Shown in pieces: positions 24,219 through 31,709 of a DNA stretch of 47,586 bases (position 1 is the stretch's first letter; every line of letters begins with the position of its first letter). The stretch spans positions 1-47,586 of the forward strand of contig CAKQBW010000010.1 in assembly GCA_934216505.1 (NCBI GenBank), in the 5' to 3' direction. A model generated the notes under the pieces. That model saw only the letters and a list, made by a program, of their open reading frames with translations, was not told the DNA's origin and searched no databases. The position numbers and the translations under genes are program-made. This DNA comes from an uncultured Alphaproteobacteria bacterium. GTDB taxonomy: Bacteria; Pseudomonadota; Alphaproteobacteria; CAAHEQ01; UBA3637.

Positions 24219-25040
24219 TTATTTTCCTTTCACCAAACAATCCAACGCTTTTAAACGGGTCAAAACTTTTTCCATTTGCGCCAAAGGAATCATATTGGGC
24301 CCATCACTGGGGGCTTTATCGGGGTCCTGATGCGTTTCAATGAAGATACCCGCTATCCCTGTTGTTATGGCGGCATTGGCTAAGACAGGCGCAAATTCAC
24401 GCTGGCCGCCACTTGCCCCACCTAATCCCCCGGGTTGTTGGACAGAATGCGTGGCATCAAAAATAACAGGGCACCCCGTTTGCACCATTTGGGGAAGCGA
24501 ACGCATATCCACCACCAAGGTATTATAACCAAACGAAGTCCCCCGTTCTGTTAAAAGGATATTTTTATTGCCTGTGCTTTCAATTTTGGCGACCACATTT
24601 TTCATATCCCAAGGCGCCAAAAATTGCCCTTTTTTTACATTGATCACACGCCCCGTATTCCCCGCTGCTAACAGCAAATCAGTCTGACGACATAAAAAGG
24701 CAGGGATTTGTAAGATGTCAATGACTTGCGCCGCCACAGGGCATTGATACGGTTCATGGACATCGGTAATACAGGGGACTTTTAATTTAGATTTAATATC
24801 CGCAAAAGCCTGAATCCCCGCATTTAATCCCATGCCCCGCACTCCATTCACGCTGGTCCGATTGGCTTTATCAAACGAGGCTTTAAACACAAAAGGAATT
24901 CCCAATTTTGTGGTCAATTCTTTTAAAGCCGAGGCCATTTCCATGCCGTGTTGAGCACTTTCCATCTGACAAGGCCCCGCTATCAACACAAAAGGCAGGG
25001 CATTGTCAAAAGTAATATCGTTGATTTTAACAGAGGTCAT
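24219..25040 (-). CDS. kdsA: 3-deoxy-8-phosphooctulonate (KDO-8-P) synthase
   Basis: A 273-residue enzyme condensing phosphoenolpyruvate with arabinose 5-phosphate to KDO-8-phosphate, for the LPS inner core. Seen: LIAGPCQMES near residue 20 and FKASFDKANRTS. Then TDVHEP, PAFLCRQTDLL, NVKKGQFLAPWDM, ERGTSFGYNTLVVDMR, FDATHSVQQPGG and IETHQDPDKAPSDGPNM. These are the complete KdsA motif set. It lies 19 nt after secG and abuts the unknown gene. Its product uses PEP, which enolase at the end of the same run supplies. Confidence 0.98.
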   Translation of the reverse strand: MTSVKINDITFDNALPFVLIAGPCQMESAQHGMEMASALKELTTKLGIPFVFKASFDKANRTSVNGVRGMGLNAGIQAFADIKSKLKVPCITDVHEPYQCPVAAQVIDILQIPAFLCRQTDLLLAAGNTGRVINVKKGQFLAPWDMKNVVAKIESTGNKNILLTERGTSFGYNTLVVDMRSLPQMVQTGCPVIFDATHSVQQPGGLGGASGGQREFAPVLANAAITTGIAGIFIETHQDPDKAPSDGPNMIPLAQMEKVLTRLKALDCLVKGK

Positions 25041-25059
25041 CAGGCACCCTCTTTCTTAT

Positions 25060-25365
25060 TTATTTTTCTGATTCAACAGGAGCCACAGGCATTTCTACAG
25101 GCGTTGTGGGGACTAAATCTACCCGTTCCACAACAGTGCTTTTTTTGGCCAAAACCACCAAAGTCAAACTGGTGCAAACAAAAGCACAAAAAAAGTACTT
25201 GGTCAATTTGCTGAGCAAAGTTCCCGTTTGGCGAGAAGTCAAAAAGTTCGCCGCACTGTTAGAGCCACCCAAGCCGCCAAGCCCGCCTTCTCCTTTTTGA
25301 ATCAACACCAAAAAAGTAATGGCCGCCGCCAATAAAATATGAACAACTAAAATAAATGTATACAT
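25060..25365 (-). CDS. secG: Preprotein translocase subunit SecG
   Basis: A 101-residue inner membrane protein that assists SecYE/SecA translocation. Two membrane helices (about 3-20 and 52-73) flank the conserved cytoplasmic loop: LVLIQKGEGGLGGLGG and SNSAANFLTSRQTGTLLSKLT. The C-terminal tail is Pro/Val/Glu-rich. It lies 12 nt after tpiA. tpiA-secG adjacency is common in proteobacteria, where pyrG and kdsA often follow; pyrG is absent here. Confidence 0.95.
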   Translation of the reverse strand: MYTFILVVHILLAAAITFLVLIQKGEGGLGGLGGSNSAANFLTSRQTGTLLSKLTKYFFCAFVCTSLTLVVLAKKSTVVERVDLVPTTPVEMPVAPVESEK

Positions 25366-25377
25366 CTTTTTTCTCCT

Positions 25378-26130
25378 TTATTTTTGCGTTTCTGCAATAC
25401 CCCAAAAACTATCCGCTTTTAAACTTGCCCCACCAATTAAGGCCCCATCTACATTCTCCACTGCCAATAATTCTTTGGCGTTTTCAGGTTTAACAGAGCC
25501 CCCATATAAAAGACGCATGCCTTCGGCCACTTCTGTTCCTAAATTCTTTTGAATTTCCTGACGAATTGCTGCATGCATTTCGGCCACATCTTGCGTGGTG
25601 GGCACCTTACCCGTCCCAATCGCCCAAACAGGTTCATACGCCAAAACACAATTTTCGGCGGTGGCGGAAACAGGAACAGAATTTTTTACCTGATCCATCA
25701 CTACTTGAATGGCCCGACCTGATTCCCGTTCAGCCAAAGTTTCCCCGATACAAATCACCACCGTCAAACCTGCCTGAATCGCATTTTCGGCCTTTTGACA
25801 CACCACTTCATCGGTTTCGTGATGATACTGACGGCGTTCGGAATGGCCCACCAAAGTCCAATCCGCCCCCAAATCTTTCACCATTTGAGCCGACACATCC
25901 CCCGTAAAAGCCCCGTTTGGCTTCGTTGTTGGGGCCACATCTTGCGCCCCCACAGAAACACCCATATGGGGCATATCCGCCACAAAGCCCAACACATTCA
26001 TTGGGGGAAAAATGACCATTTCAAAGGGCATATCCAAAGTTGCCCTTGAAAAAATCGCCCGTGCCAGCGCGCTCGCCTCTCCTTTTAAGCCATTCATTTT
26101 CCAGTTGCCAGCAATAATTTTTTTACGCAT
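25378..26130 (-). CDS. tpiA: Triosephosphate isomerase
   Basis: A 250-residue glycolytic enzyme interconverting dihydroxyacetone phosphate and glyceraldehyde 3-phosphate. The active-site set is complete: GNWKMNG (Lys near residue 11), VGHSERR (catalytic His near 95), the AYEPVWAIGTGKVPT loop with catalytic Glu near 166, and LYGGSVKPEN. The start ATG has AAAGGAG upstream. It is first in the run leading to eno, behind its own promoter. Confidence 0.98.
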   Translation of the reverse strand: MRKKIIAGNWKMNGLKGEASALARAIFSRATLDMPFEMVIFPPMNVLGFVADMPHMGVSVGAQDVAPTTKPNGAFTGDVSAQMVKDLGADWTLVGHSERRQYHHETDEVVCQKAENAIQAGLTVVICIGETLAERESGRAIQVVMDQVKNSVPVSATAENCVLAYEPVWAIGTGKVPTTQDVAEMHAAIRQEIQKNLGTEVAEGMRLLYGGSVKPENAKELLAVENVDGALIGGASLKADSFWGIAETQK

Positions 26131-26156
26131 TTAAAACTCCTTTGTTTATATGGTTT

Positions 26157-26185
26157 CTTTTAGCATATTTTCATTCAAAAAGCAA
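26157..26185 (-). promoter_or_regulatory. Promoter of the tpiA-secG-kdsA-eno unit
   Basis: Minus-strand TTGCTT (26185-26180), 17-nt spacer, TAAAAG (26162-26157), about 27 nt before the tpiA start. Confidence 0.6.
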
Positions 26186-26196
26186 GTACTTTTTCT

Positions 26197-27354
26197 TTAT
26201 GCCAAATGATCCGCCAAAGCCTGTAAAGCCGTCAAATCCGATGATTTCATAGCGGCTTTCAAGGTCACCATCGGTTCCACAAAAGTGATGTTTTTTAAAG
26301 ACTCTAATTCGGCTTTCATCTTTTTGCCCACTTGAGGCACCCAAGACCCATTTTCAATAAAGCCCACTAAACGATTTTGGTAATTTTTGGCTTTTAAATG
26401 CGCAATAAAACTTTCCATGGCGGGGAAAATACCCGCATCATAGGTCGTGGAGGCCAACACCATTTTATCATAGCGAAAAGCGTCTTCTAAAGCCTCCGCC
26501 ATATCCTGACGAGCCAAATCACACACGGACACTTTAACACCCTTTGCAACCAACATTTCCTGTAATTTTAACACTGCTTCCTTCGTATGTCCATAGACGG
26601 AAGTATAAGCTATAAAAACGCCTTTGTCTTCGGGTTGATACGAACTCCAAATATCGTACTTATTTAAATAATAGCCCAAATTTTCCATCAACATTGGCCC
26701 ATGCAACGGAAAGATTTTTTGAATTTCTAAGCCTGCGGCTTTTTTCAAAACCGCCTGCACTTGCGCCCCATACTTTCCCACGATATTAAAGTAATACCGC
26801 CGTGCTTCACAGGTCCAATCTTCCTGAACATCCAAGGCCCCGAATTTACCAAAGCCATCCGCCGAGAAAAGGATTTTTTCCCGTTCTTCATAGGCCATCA
26901 TCACTTCGGGCCAATGGACCATCGGCGCCATGATAAAGCGCAAAGTATGCTTTCCCAAAGAAAGGGTGTCATTTTCCGCCACCACTTTTTGACGATGCAC
27001 TACCTCTAATCCTTCAAAATATTGAGGAATCATTTGGAAAACTTTAGCGTTAGACACCACCTGAGTCGTGGGGTATTTTTCCAAAAAGGCCCTTAAACTG
27101 CCTGCATGATCAGGCTCCATGTGCAACACAACCAAATAATCGGGGCTTTTCTCCCCCAACACTTGAGACAAATTATCCAACCATTCGTGTGTTTTATGGG
27201 CATCTACAGTATCCATTACGGCGATTTTGTCGTCTTGAATTACATAGGAATTATAGGACACGCCATTGGGAACGACATATTGCCCCTCAAACAAATCAAT
27301 TTCATGATCATTCACACCTATGTAAAAAATATCGGGGAGTAATTGTTTTTTCAT
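26197..27354 (-). CDS. Flavodiiron protein (A-type flavoprotein)
   Basis: A 385-residue enzyme reducing O2 to water or NO to N2O, protecting anaerobic or microaerophilic cells. The N-terminal metallo-beta-lactamase-like domain has the diiron signature HMEPDHAG (H78-x-E80-x-D82-H83), plus later ligands in MVHWPE, FSADGFGKFG and FPLHGPM. The C-terminal flavodoxin domain begins near residue 250 with IAYTSVYGHTKEAV as its FMN phosphate loop. There is no C-terminal rubredoxin domain, and no rubredoxin gene is adjacent. The start is ATG at 27354 after AAGGAA; the upstream ATG at 27369 lacks an RBS. Whether O2 or NO is the main substrate cannot be told from sequence. Confidence 0.94.
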   Translation of the reverse strand: MKKQLLPDIFYIGVNDHEIDLFEGQYVVPNGVSYNSYVIQDDKIAVMDTVDAHKTHEWLDNLSQVLGEKSPDYLVVLHMEPDHAGSLRAFLEKYPTTQVVSNAKVFQMIPQYFEGLEVVHRQKVVAENDTLSLGKHTLRFIMAPMVHWPEVMMAYEEREKILFSADGFGKFGALDVQEDWTCEARRYYFNIVGKYGAQVQAVLKKAAGLEIQKIFPLHGPMLMENLGYYLNKYDIWSSYQPEDKGVFIAYTSVYGHTKEAVLKLQEMLVAKGVKVSVCDLARQDMAEALEDAFRYDKMVLASTTYDAGIFPAMESFIAHLKAKNYQNRLVGFIENGSWVPQVGKKMKAELESLKNITFVEPMVTLKAAMKSSDLTALQALADHLA

Positions 27355-27383
27355 TTTATTTCCTTCCATTTTATTTTAACTGA

Positions 27384-27412
27384 ATAATACACAAGTTTTT
27401 TGGAAAAAACAA
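27384..27412 (-). promoter_or_regulatory. Promoter of the flavodiiron gene
   Basis: Minus-strand TTGTTT (27412-27407), 17-nt spacer, TATTAT (27389-27384). The -35 lies next to the T-run of the upstream terminator. Confidence 0.7.
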
Positions 27413-27446
27413 GAAAAATAAAACCCACCGTTTAAAGCGGTGGGTT
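27411..27446 (-). terminator. Terminator of the FadL-like gene
   Basis: Perfect 9-bp stem AACCCACCG/CGGTGGGTT with a 7-nt loop (27422-27446), followed on the minus strand by TTATTTTT. Confidence 0.93.
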
Positions 27447-27463
27447 CATGGGATTCTTTTCAC

Positions 27464-28663
27464 TTAGAAAGTGTATTGCATGGACACACCCACCAAATCA
27501 ATTCCCATTCTGTATTTGGCATTCAAAGTCGTCCCATTTAACGGATTAGACACTAATGCCCGCCGCATAAATAACCTAGAATAGCCCGCGTCCCATTGCC
27601 AAGGACCAGCCTTATAACTAGCCCCCACTGAAGCAATCCAACGGTTTGTATCAGGCACACGGGCTGTTCTGGTTCTAGACCGTTTCACGGCCCCTTCATC
27701 CCAAGCCAATCCTGTCCGAACGGTCCAGTTATTATTCACATCATAATCTAATCCCCCCGAAATCATCCATACATTTTTCCAATCTTCATCTACCTCAGGG
27801 GCATACCGCATCGCTCCGCTTGTTCTGCGACTCATCGCATCAGACCAAATGTTCAATTTACTGAAGCGACTCCAACGAGTCCAACGAGCCATCGCCGAAA
27901 AGCCCCATTTGTCCATCTTATGATAAGCCGACATCAACACATGTTCAGGCATAATCAACTTGGTACCACAATCGCCATAGAAAGTCCCCAAATAATGTGG
28001 GCCTTTAATTTGGTGAATCGTCTTACTGCGGTAGGTAATCCCCAACCGTGTATTTGCCGCAGGTTGATACATCAATCCCACATTATATCCAGGAGTTGTA
28101 TTATCATGCGCATTCATATCGTTGGCCGTACTGGTCAAACGGGCTTCCAAATACTCTAAAAAGAAAGAGGCCCCGATGGTCAATTTGTCCGTCAATTTAT
28201 AGGCCCCAGCCACCGCAAAATCTTGCGTGGTAATTTCTGAGTTAATCGCATGGCTGGCCCCAAACCAATTTTTATTGTTATAATAAGTACCTAACCCAAA
28301 AGGAACATACACGCCCCCCCCTAATGTCAAACGGTCATTGATTTTCTTTTGTCCAAAAAAATGGGGAATCAACTTATTAGCATGTAATTCGCCCACCCCA
28401 TAAGTCGTTCCTGAGGCACCTGTTAAACTGCCTTTTGTGGTGGCCCGAATGTGGGCGTAAGTCGCCCCCAACTGAAGACCCGTTCCATTTAATTGCATCC
28501 CCGCTGGATTAAAAGCAATGGCGGAATAATCGTCCCCCACCATCCCAGCGCCCGCAAAAGAACGGCCCAAGTTTGTAATAGAGTATTCCTGTAATTGGTA
28601 TCCCCCTGCCCAAGCCATAGAGGAAGTCATCAATAAAGCCATCGTCAAAAGCGTTTTTTTCAT
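27464..28663 (-). CDS. OmpP1/FadL-family outer membrane transporter
   Basis: A 399-residue outer membrane barrel with a signal peptide (residues 1-19, AWA-GGYQL). The mature N-terminus has the FadL hatch signature: NLGRSFAGAGMVGDDYSAIAFNPAGM, shown here in two parts as seen (NLGRSFAGAG; AIAFNPAGM). It ends in a terminal TF typical of barrels. FadL proteins take up long-chain fatty acids and other hydrophobic compounds. It is monocistronic, with its own promoter and a strong terminator. No fatty acid degradation genes lie nearby, so the substrate is inferred from family. Confidence 0.9.
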   Translation of the reverse strand: MKKTLLTMALLMTSSMAWAGGYQLQEYSITNLGRSFAGAGMVGDDYSAIAFNPAGMQLNGTGLQLGATYAHIRATTKGSLTGASGTTYGVGELHANKLIPHFFGQKKINDRLTLGGGVYVPFGLGTYYNNKNWFGASHAINSEITTQDFAVAGAYKLTDKLTIGASFFLEYLEARLTSTANDMNAHDNTTPGYNVGLMYQPAANTRLGITYRSKTIHQIKGPHYLGTFYGDCGTKLIMPEHVLMSAYHKMDKWGFSAMARWTRWSRFSKLNIWSDAMSRRTSGAMRYAPEVDEDWKNVWMISGGLDYDVNNNWTVRTGLAWDEGAVKRSRTRTARVPDTNRWIASVGASYKAGPWQWDAGYSRLFMRRALVSNPLNGTTLNAKYRMGIDLVGVSMQYTF

Positions 28664-28714
28664 ATTTTTCTCCTTTTTTTAAAAACGATGGGTTTATTTT
28701 ATACCAAAGAATAA

Positions 28715-28744
28715 TCAGTATTCATTTAACTTTTTTAATGTCAA
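28715..28744 (-). promoter_or_regulatory. Candidate promoter of the FadL-like gene
   Basis: Minus-strand consensus TTGACA (28744-28739), 18-nt spacer, TACTGA (28720-28715). The -10 is weak. Confidence 0.4.
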
Positions 28745-28795
28745 ACATTCCATTGATTTTTAAAGAAAAAAATAACTTTTACAACAAAAGCATTC

Positions 28796-29917
28796 TTAAA
28801 AACATTCTTTATAGAAATCGCCTATAGCCTTGGCAATCAAAGCATGCCCCAAGGCATTAGGATGCACCCCATCATCACACAAAAAACGGGCATAGTCCAA
28901 TTGTTGCAAAAAGCAACTGGTGATATTGATAACAGGGACATTTGTTTCTTGCGCTACTTTAAAAATTTCCAAATTATACATACTCACCCAACGATAAATG
29001 TTTTCTATATCATGGCGCAAAAACTTCAAGATATTTTGTTCGTTGCGCCCCTGACATCTGGCTTTAAAAATATTCTGTCCCGCCACAGGCACCAACGACA
29101 ACAACAACGGCATTTTTCCCATCTTTTGAATGCGTTGAATTAATTCCACATACTTTTTATGAAAGACCTCTAACTCTAATCGGGGGTGATGCTTTTTTTT
29201 GGGAAACTGAGAAATATCGTCCCAATTATAATTACAATCATTCGCCCCAAATGACAACAACAAATAATCGCATTCGGATACTTCCCGTAAATGAGATTTT
29301 AATTGTTCAAAGCCTTCCATCACTGTGGACCCCATGCGGGCAAAATTTTTCCATTGAATGTTTAAATCTTTTCCCGACAACGCCACAAAGTTATCAGGCA
29401 AAATGTGATACCGATTGGTTTGGGCATTATGAATCACCCCTTCCAAAATGGAATCCCCCAACCCACAGACAACCAATTTATTCTTTTTAGAAGGAGGCAA
29501 GCGCCTGTCTTTTACCAAGACATCCACCTCATATCCACTGGGAAACTTTTGTTGGGCAATTAAGAAATTCTTTTTATTTTCAATGTACAACTGACGGATA
29601 TAGGTTTTTAAAGTTGTTTCCTCTATTTCCTTTATCCCCCCTTTTTGTGAAAAAGTATAAGGCACATTTTTGGGGAAACCTTGCACCCAACGCCCCACCG
29701 TGGTCGGCGTCGTGGATAAAATCTTGGCCGTCTGATTTTGGGATACCCCCAACTCACACAAAGCCAAGGCCTGCGCCTTTTCTTTCGTTTCCTTTCCGTG
29801 AGGCGTTTGTTTTGTAAATTGAAAACCACAGGCTTTACATTGATACCGTTGTGTCCCAAAAACAAAGCCGTTTTTTTTCACTTCCTTTGCCCGACATTTG
29901 GGACAGCTGTTCATCAT
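28796..29917 (-). CDS. Fusion of IS1 InsA-like zinc ribbon/HTH with SGNH (GDSL) hydrolase
   Basis: A 373-residue protein of two unlike parts. Residues 1-35 are a zinc ribbon (C5-x2-C8, C27-x2-C30) with the NG-x(5)-QRYQC pattern of IS1 InsA. Residues about 45-80 look like the InsA helix-turn-helix (LGVSQNQTAKIL, then TVGRWVQ). Residues about 145-370 are an SGNH hydrolase with GDS (Ser156), block II Gly196, GAND (224-227) and DGVHPN (Asp349, His352), so the catalytic triad is intact. No DDE transposase domain or terminal inverted repeats are seen. It starts 11 nt after tolC with AGGA upstream, hence probably co-transcribed. The substrate (ester, acyl or acetyl group) is unknown. I have no described family in mind for this fusion. 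Confidence 0.82.
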   Translation of the reverse strand: MMNSCPKCRAKEVKKNGFVFGTQRYQCKACGFQFTKQTPHGKETKEKAQALALCELGVSQNQTAKILSTTPTTVGRWVQGFPKNVPYTFSQKGGIKEIEETTLKTYIRQLYIENKKNFLIAQQKFPSGYEVDVLVKDRRLPPSKKNKLVVCGLGDSILEGVIHNAQTNRYHILPDNFVALSGKDLNIQWKNFARMGSTVMEGFEQLKSHLREVSECDYLLLSFGANDCNYNWDDISQFPKKKHHPRLELEVFHKKYVELIQRIQKMGKMPLLLSLVPVAGQNIFKARCQGRNEQNILKFLRHDIENIYRWVSMYNLEIFKVAQETNVPVINITSCFLQQLDYARFLCDDGVHPNALGHALIAKAIGDFYKECF

Positions 29918-29928
29918 CAGAGAGTCCT

Positions 29929-31272
29929 TTAAAACTGACCAATGGCCCGATAAAGGGTGGCTTTACTGGTCAAAACTGTATAGAACGACACCGCCAAAGA
30001 TTGCCGTGCAGTAGCCAACTGTGCCTGAGCCGTCAAAAGATTCAAAATACTTTCTTTGCCCGCCTGATAGGATTTAAAGGCCACCCGTTCGGATTCTTTG
30101 GCCGATTCCAAAACCTTTTGATTGACCCGATAAGAAGACACCGCCGTTTTATAATCTTGGTAAGCGTTATAAACTTCTTTTTTCACTAAATCAATTTTTT
30201 CAGCGACCGTTGCCACACTTTTTTCATACTGATAGCGGGCCTTATCCACCCCATAGGAAGTGGAAAATCCGTTAAACAAAGGCACTGATAACCCAATTCC
30301 CCCTGCGGCTGTTGTCCGATAAGATTTTGTACCTGACCACACATTATTATAATCCGCCTCAGCCGTTGCCGAAATGGTGGGATAATGCCCTGCCTTAGCA
30401 ATATCAATCCCAAAACGGGCCGCATCTTGTTGGCTTTGGGCACTTTTCAATTCAGGCCGCATTTCCAACGCTTTGTCCATCATTTGTTGCACCGTCATAT
30501 CTGTGTTCAATACAGTAATATCTTTATCACGAGGGGGCAATTCCAAATTAAAATGCGTATCTGTGGGTAAATTCAACAAACTCGCCAACACAGCCCCCGA
30601 TTTTGCAATCGCGTTTTCCGCCTCTAAAACCGCCAATTCTGATTTTTCATAAGTCGTTTGCGCCAACAATTTATCACTTAAAGAAATCATACCCAACTGA
30701 TACCGCTTACTTGTTTCTTCATAAGATTTTTTATAGGACTTCATGGATTCTTTGGCACTTTTCAATACCTCTTGATTGGACAATAAATCAAAGTAGGCTT
30801 GATTCACAGACAACAACAAGTCATGCAAAGATGCGCTATAGGTAAAAGAATCCGAAGTCAAATAGGACAACATTTGGTCTGTGGTTGCCCCACGCTTACC
30901 AAAGTCATATAACAACCAACTTATCCCCACATTTCCCGAATAAGGAGATGTCGTTTCTCTTTTTTCTTCCCCTTGATATTTAGTGGTGGATTTAGACGCC
31001 TTTCCCGAAGCCGTTATGGTAGGCAGGTACGCCCCTTTTGTAGCCCCTAATTCAGCCTCAGAAGCCTTGACAGACATATAATCACGGCTTAACGCAGGAT
31101 TATTACAAATAGCCACTTGAATCAAAGTAGGTAAATCCGTTCGCTTGGATAGGTCCAATTTTTCATCCGTCAAACACCCTTTCGGAGCCTGCATTTGATA
31201 GACAGAAAAAGGATCTAAAGCCATCGCAGAGGTGGATAAAAGCAACATAAAAGCCATCAATGTAGAACGCAT
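29929..31272 (-). CDS. tolC: TolC-family outer membrane efflux protein
   Basis: A 447-residue outer membrane channel for type I secretion and tripartite efflux. Signal peptide residues 1-18 (AMA-LDPF). Two outer membrane efflux protein repeats follow, each with long coiled-coil helices. Seen: AICNNPALSRDYMSVKASEAELGATKGAYLPTI split across the first repeat, YDFGKR, and in the second repeat PLFNGFSTSYGVDKARYQYEKS and AYQDYKTA. Length matches the family. It has its own promoter and is followed by the InsA-SGNH fusion. MacAB at 37778-40814 may be a partner although it is not linked. Confidence 0.93.
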   Translation of the reverse strand: MRSTLMAFMLLLSTSAMALDPFSVYQMQAPKGCLTDEKLDLSKRTDLPTLIQVAICNNPALSRDYMSVKASEAELGATKGAYLPTITASGKASKSTTKYQGEEKRETTSPYSGNVGISWLLYDFGKRGATTDQMLSYLTSDSFTYSASLHDLLLSVNQAYFDLLSNQEVLKSAKESMKSYKKSYEETSKRYQLGMISLSDKLLAQTTYEKSELAVLEAENAIAKSGAVLASLLNLPTDTHFNLELPPRDKDITVLNTDMTVQQMMDKALEMRPELKSAQSQQDAARFGIDIAKAGHYPTISATAEADYNNVWSGTKSYRTTAAGGIGLSVPLFNGFSTSYGVDKARYQYEKSVATVAEKIDLVKKEVYNAYQDYKTAVSSYRVNQKVLESAKESERVAFKSYQAGKESILNLLTAQAQLATARQSLAVSFYTVLTSKATLYRAIGQF

Positions 31273-31293
31273 TTTTTTCTCCTTGTTTTTTTC

Positions 31294-31322
31294 AATCTAC
31301 TCTTTTTTACAAAAAATTGCAA
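31294..31322 (-). promoter_or_regulatory. Promoter of tolC
   Basis: Minus-strand TTGCAA (31322-31317), 17-nt spacer, TAGATT (31299-31294), with AAGGAG just before the start codon at 31272. Confidence 0.7.
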
Positions 31323-31506
31323 GCGGAAAAATTGACATTTTTACCCCGCAAAAATGCTTATAACGACAAGATAACCAAATAGAATAAACGTCATATTCCC
31401 TGTTTTATCCTGTATTTGCGGGCTGTGTGGAGGGAAAAGAGAAAATTGAAAAATTCCCTTTTCAAACAAGCGATAAAGCCCGTCAATAAAGGGAAATAAG
31501 GTATAA

Positions 31507-31524
31507 CAAAAAGGATCGTTTTTG
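31507..31524. promoter_or_regulatory. Palindromic site 1 (one mismatch), candidate operator
   Basis: CAAAAAGGATCGTTTTTG differs at one base from the perfect palindrome at 31640. Centres are 133 bp apart. A shared DNA-binding protein is inferred. Confidence 0.6.
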
Positions 31525-31636
31525 TCAATATACTTTCTAGCGTCTTTTTGAATTTTGATAATTTTAAAATAACTTATTGATTTTAAATAAGAATTTCATT
31601 ATTTTTTATTTTTTCGTTTCTCTCCATTTTCCCCTA

Positions 31637-31664
31637 TTCCAAAAACGATCGTTTTTGTTATAGT
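31637..31664 (+). promoter_or_regulatory. Candidate promoter of the pilin-like gene
   Basis: Good -10 TATAGT (31659-31664); weak -35 TTCCAA (31637-31642), 16-nt spacer. The spacer is almost filled by palindrome 2. A GANTC site (GATTC, 31667-31671) overlaps the predicted start site. Confidence 0.5.
31640..31657. promoter_or_regulatory. Palindromic site 2 (perfect), candidate operator
   Basis: CAAAAACGATCGTTTTTG is a perfect 18-bp palindrome lying between the -35 and -10 of the pilin-like gene, a position where a bound protein would block or remodel the promoter. Confidence 0.7.
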
Positions 31665-31709
31665 GGGATTCGCAAAGATTTTATTACTTATTTTTGAGGA
31701 GGAACTTAT

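Larger units (their letters stand above)
31273..31709 (+). other. 437-bp AT-rich control region between tolC and the pilin-like gene
   Basis: No credible gene. It holds the divergent tolC promoter, a consensus TTGACA at 31332-31337 without a well-placed -10, nested inverted repeats at 31418-31483, two 18-bp palindromes (31507-31524 and 31640-31657), a very AT-rich stretch (31540-31620), and a TATAGT -10 at 31659-31664 for the pilin-like gene. Confidence 0.7.

Noticed and set aside
28768..28795. Terminator after the InsA-SGNH gene
   Set aside because: Only a 5-bp AT stem before the T-run; too weak to annotate.
28796..29917. An intact insertion sequence
   Set aside because: Only an InsA-like head is present; no DDE domain, no terminal inverted repeats and no target duplication are visible.
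31332..31364. Plus-strand promoter TTGACA with TATAAC
   Set aside because: The spacer is 21 nt, too long for a standard sigma-70 promoter.
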